Assembly: GCA_022704585.1 (NCBI GenBank)
Contig: JAKJGD010000171.1
Coordinates: forward strand, 1-5,477
Source of the DNA: Spirochaetota bacterium
Lineage (GTDB): Bacteria; Spirochaetota; UBA4802; UBA5550
Reading direction: 5' to 3'
DNA: 5,477 nucleotides
The translations under genes and the position numbers were made by a program. Each line of letters starts with the position of its first letter. The stretch's first letter is position 1. This document shows positions 4,878 through 5,477 of the stretch, one piece after another. Below the pieces are notes generated by a model. The model searched no databases. It was not told where the DNA came from and saw only the letters and a list, made by a program, of their open reading frames with translations.

Positions 4878-5477
4878 ATGAAAATCATCCAGCTTGAAGA
4901 TGTGTCCTACAGCTATTATGACATCGTGCCCGCTCTGGCCGGCGTAACGCTTTCGGTAAGGGAGGGCGAGATGCTCGCGGTAATAGGGGCAAACGGCTGC
5001 GGCAAGTCGACCCTGTTGCAGCTGATGAGCGCCCTGATCCACCCCTCCTCGGGGCGCGTCCTGTTCCGGGGCGAGGAGGTAACCGAGCAAAAATTGCGCG
5101 ACCGGGATTTCCTGAGATGGTTTCGCTCGCACGTGGGAATGGTGTTCCAGAATTCCGATGTCCAGCTCTTCTGCCCGACGGTGTACGATGAGCTGCTCTT
5201 CGGTCCGCTCCAGCTTGCCATACCGAAGGAGGAGTCGGTCCGCCGCGCGATGCAGACGATGGAGCTCCTCAATATTGAACACCTGAAAGACAGGCCGACA
5301 CACATGCTCTCAGGCGGCGAGAAAAAAAGGGTGGCCATCGGCGCCGCGCTCACAATGGACCCGGAGCTGCTCCTGCTCGACGAGCCAGCCAGCGGCCTGG
5401 ACCCTAAGACCGAGTCCTTTCTTACCGACCTGATCATATCTCTCTCCGAATCGGGCAGGAGCATCGTGATCGCCACG
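4878..5477 (+). CDS. cbiO: ECF transporter ATPase CbiO/NikO (cut by right edge)
   Basis: The first 200 residues of an ABC ATPase that powers the Ni/Co ECF transporter by binding CbiQ on the cytoplasmic face. Walker A GANGCGKST is at 37-45, the Q-loop VFQNSDVQLF at 89-98 (Gln91) in the form typical of CbiO/EcfA, the signature LSGGE at 144-148, Walker B LLLLDEP at 164-170 and the D-loop SGLD at 172-175. The window stops after IVIAT, one residue before the expected H-loop histidine; roughly 50 to 80 C-terminal residues should lie beyond. ATG 4878 is the only usable start: the frame is open upstream to a stop at 4827-4829 with no ATG, GTG or TTG. The ribosome binding site is weak (AGAGGGG 4859-4865 is 12 nt away, GAG 4869-4871 is 6 nt away). 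No key residue is missing in the visible part. Confidence 0.93.
   Translation, partial: MKIIQLEDVSYSYYDIVPALAGVTLSVREGEMLAVIGANGCGKSTLLQLMSALIHPSSGRVLFRGEEVTEQKLRDRDFLRWFRSHVGMVFQNSDVQLFCPTVYDELLFGPLQLAIPKEESVRRAMQTMELLNIEHLKDRPTHMLSGGEKKRVAIGAALTMDPELLLLDEPASGLDPKTESFLTDLIISLSESGRSIVIAT

Noticed and set aside
4758..5476. Minus-strand open frames across cbiO
   Set aside because: They oppose a clear ABC ATPase with all motifs and show no recognisable protein features.

Overview
The window reads as chromosomal DNA of a diderm (Gram-negative type) bacterium. It encodes a secreted outer-membrane beta-barrel protein, a second Sec-exported protein and a membrane sensor, and coding sequence is moderately GC-rich with AT-rich promoter regions. 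The style of the sensor N-terminus and of the metal transporter genes fits Spirochaetota or Desulfobacterota-like lineages; this is an impression only and the sequence does not settle it.

Left part (1-1355, minus strand): the N-terminal 219 codons of a membrane-anchored sensory protein run off the left edge, with a plausible promoter just upstream. Behind it lies a 196-residue exported protein of unknown function (765-1355). Positions 1356-1632 form an AT-rich divergent promoter region serving that gene and the plus-strand operon.

Right part (1633-5477, plus strand): a nickel/cobalt uptake locus of the energy-coupling factor (ECF) type. In order it holds an outer-membrane beta-barrel protein (PF13557/MetA-like), the substrate-binding membrane component CbiM/NikM, a small two-helix PDGLE/CbiN/NikN-like component, the T component CbiQ/NikQ, and the ATPase CbiO/NikO, which is cut by the right edge one residue before the expected H-loop histidine. 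The expected working model is that metal crosses the outer membrane (possibly through the barrel protein), is captured by CbiM with its small partner, and is moved inward by the CbiQ-CbiO energising module.

The locus is broken up in two unusual ways. A strong intrinsic terminator (3648-3690) sits between the small component and cbiQ. A 232-bp segment bounded by imperfect 25-bp inverted repeats (4585-4816) sits between cbiQ and cbiO, genes that are normally close together; it looks like a small non-autonomous element or a structured intergenic repeat. No cobalamin riboswitch, tRNA, rRNA, CRISPR array or transposase gene was recognised.
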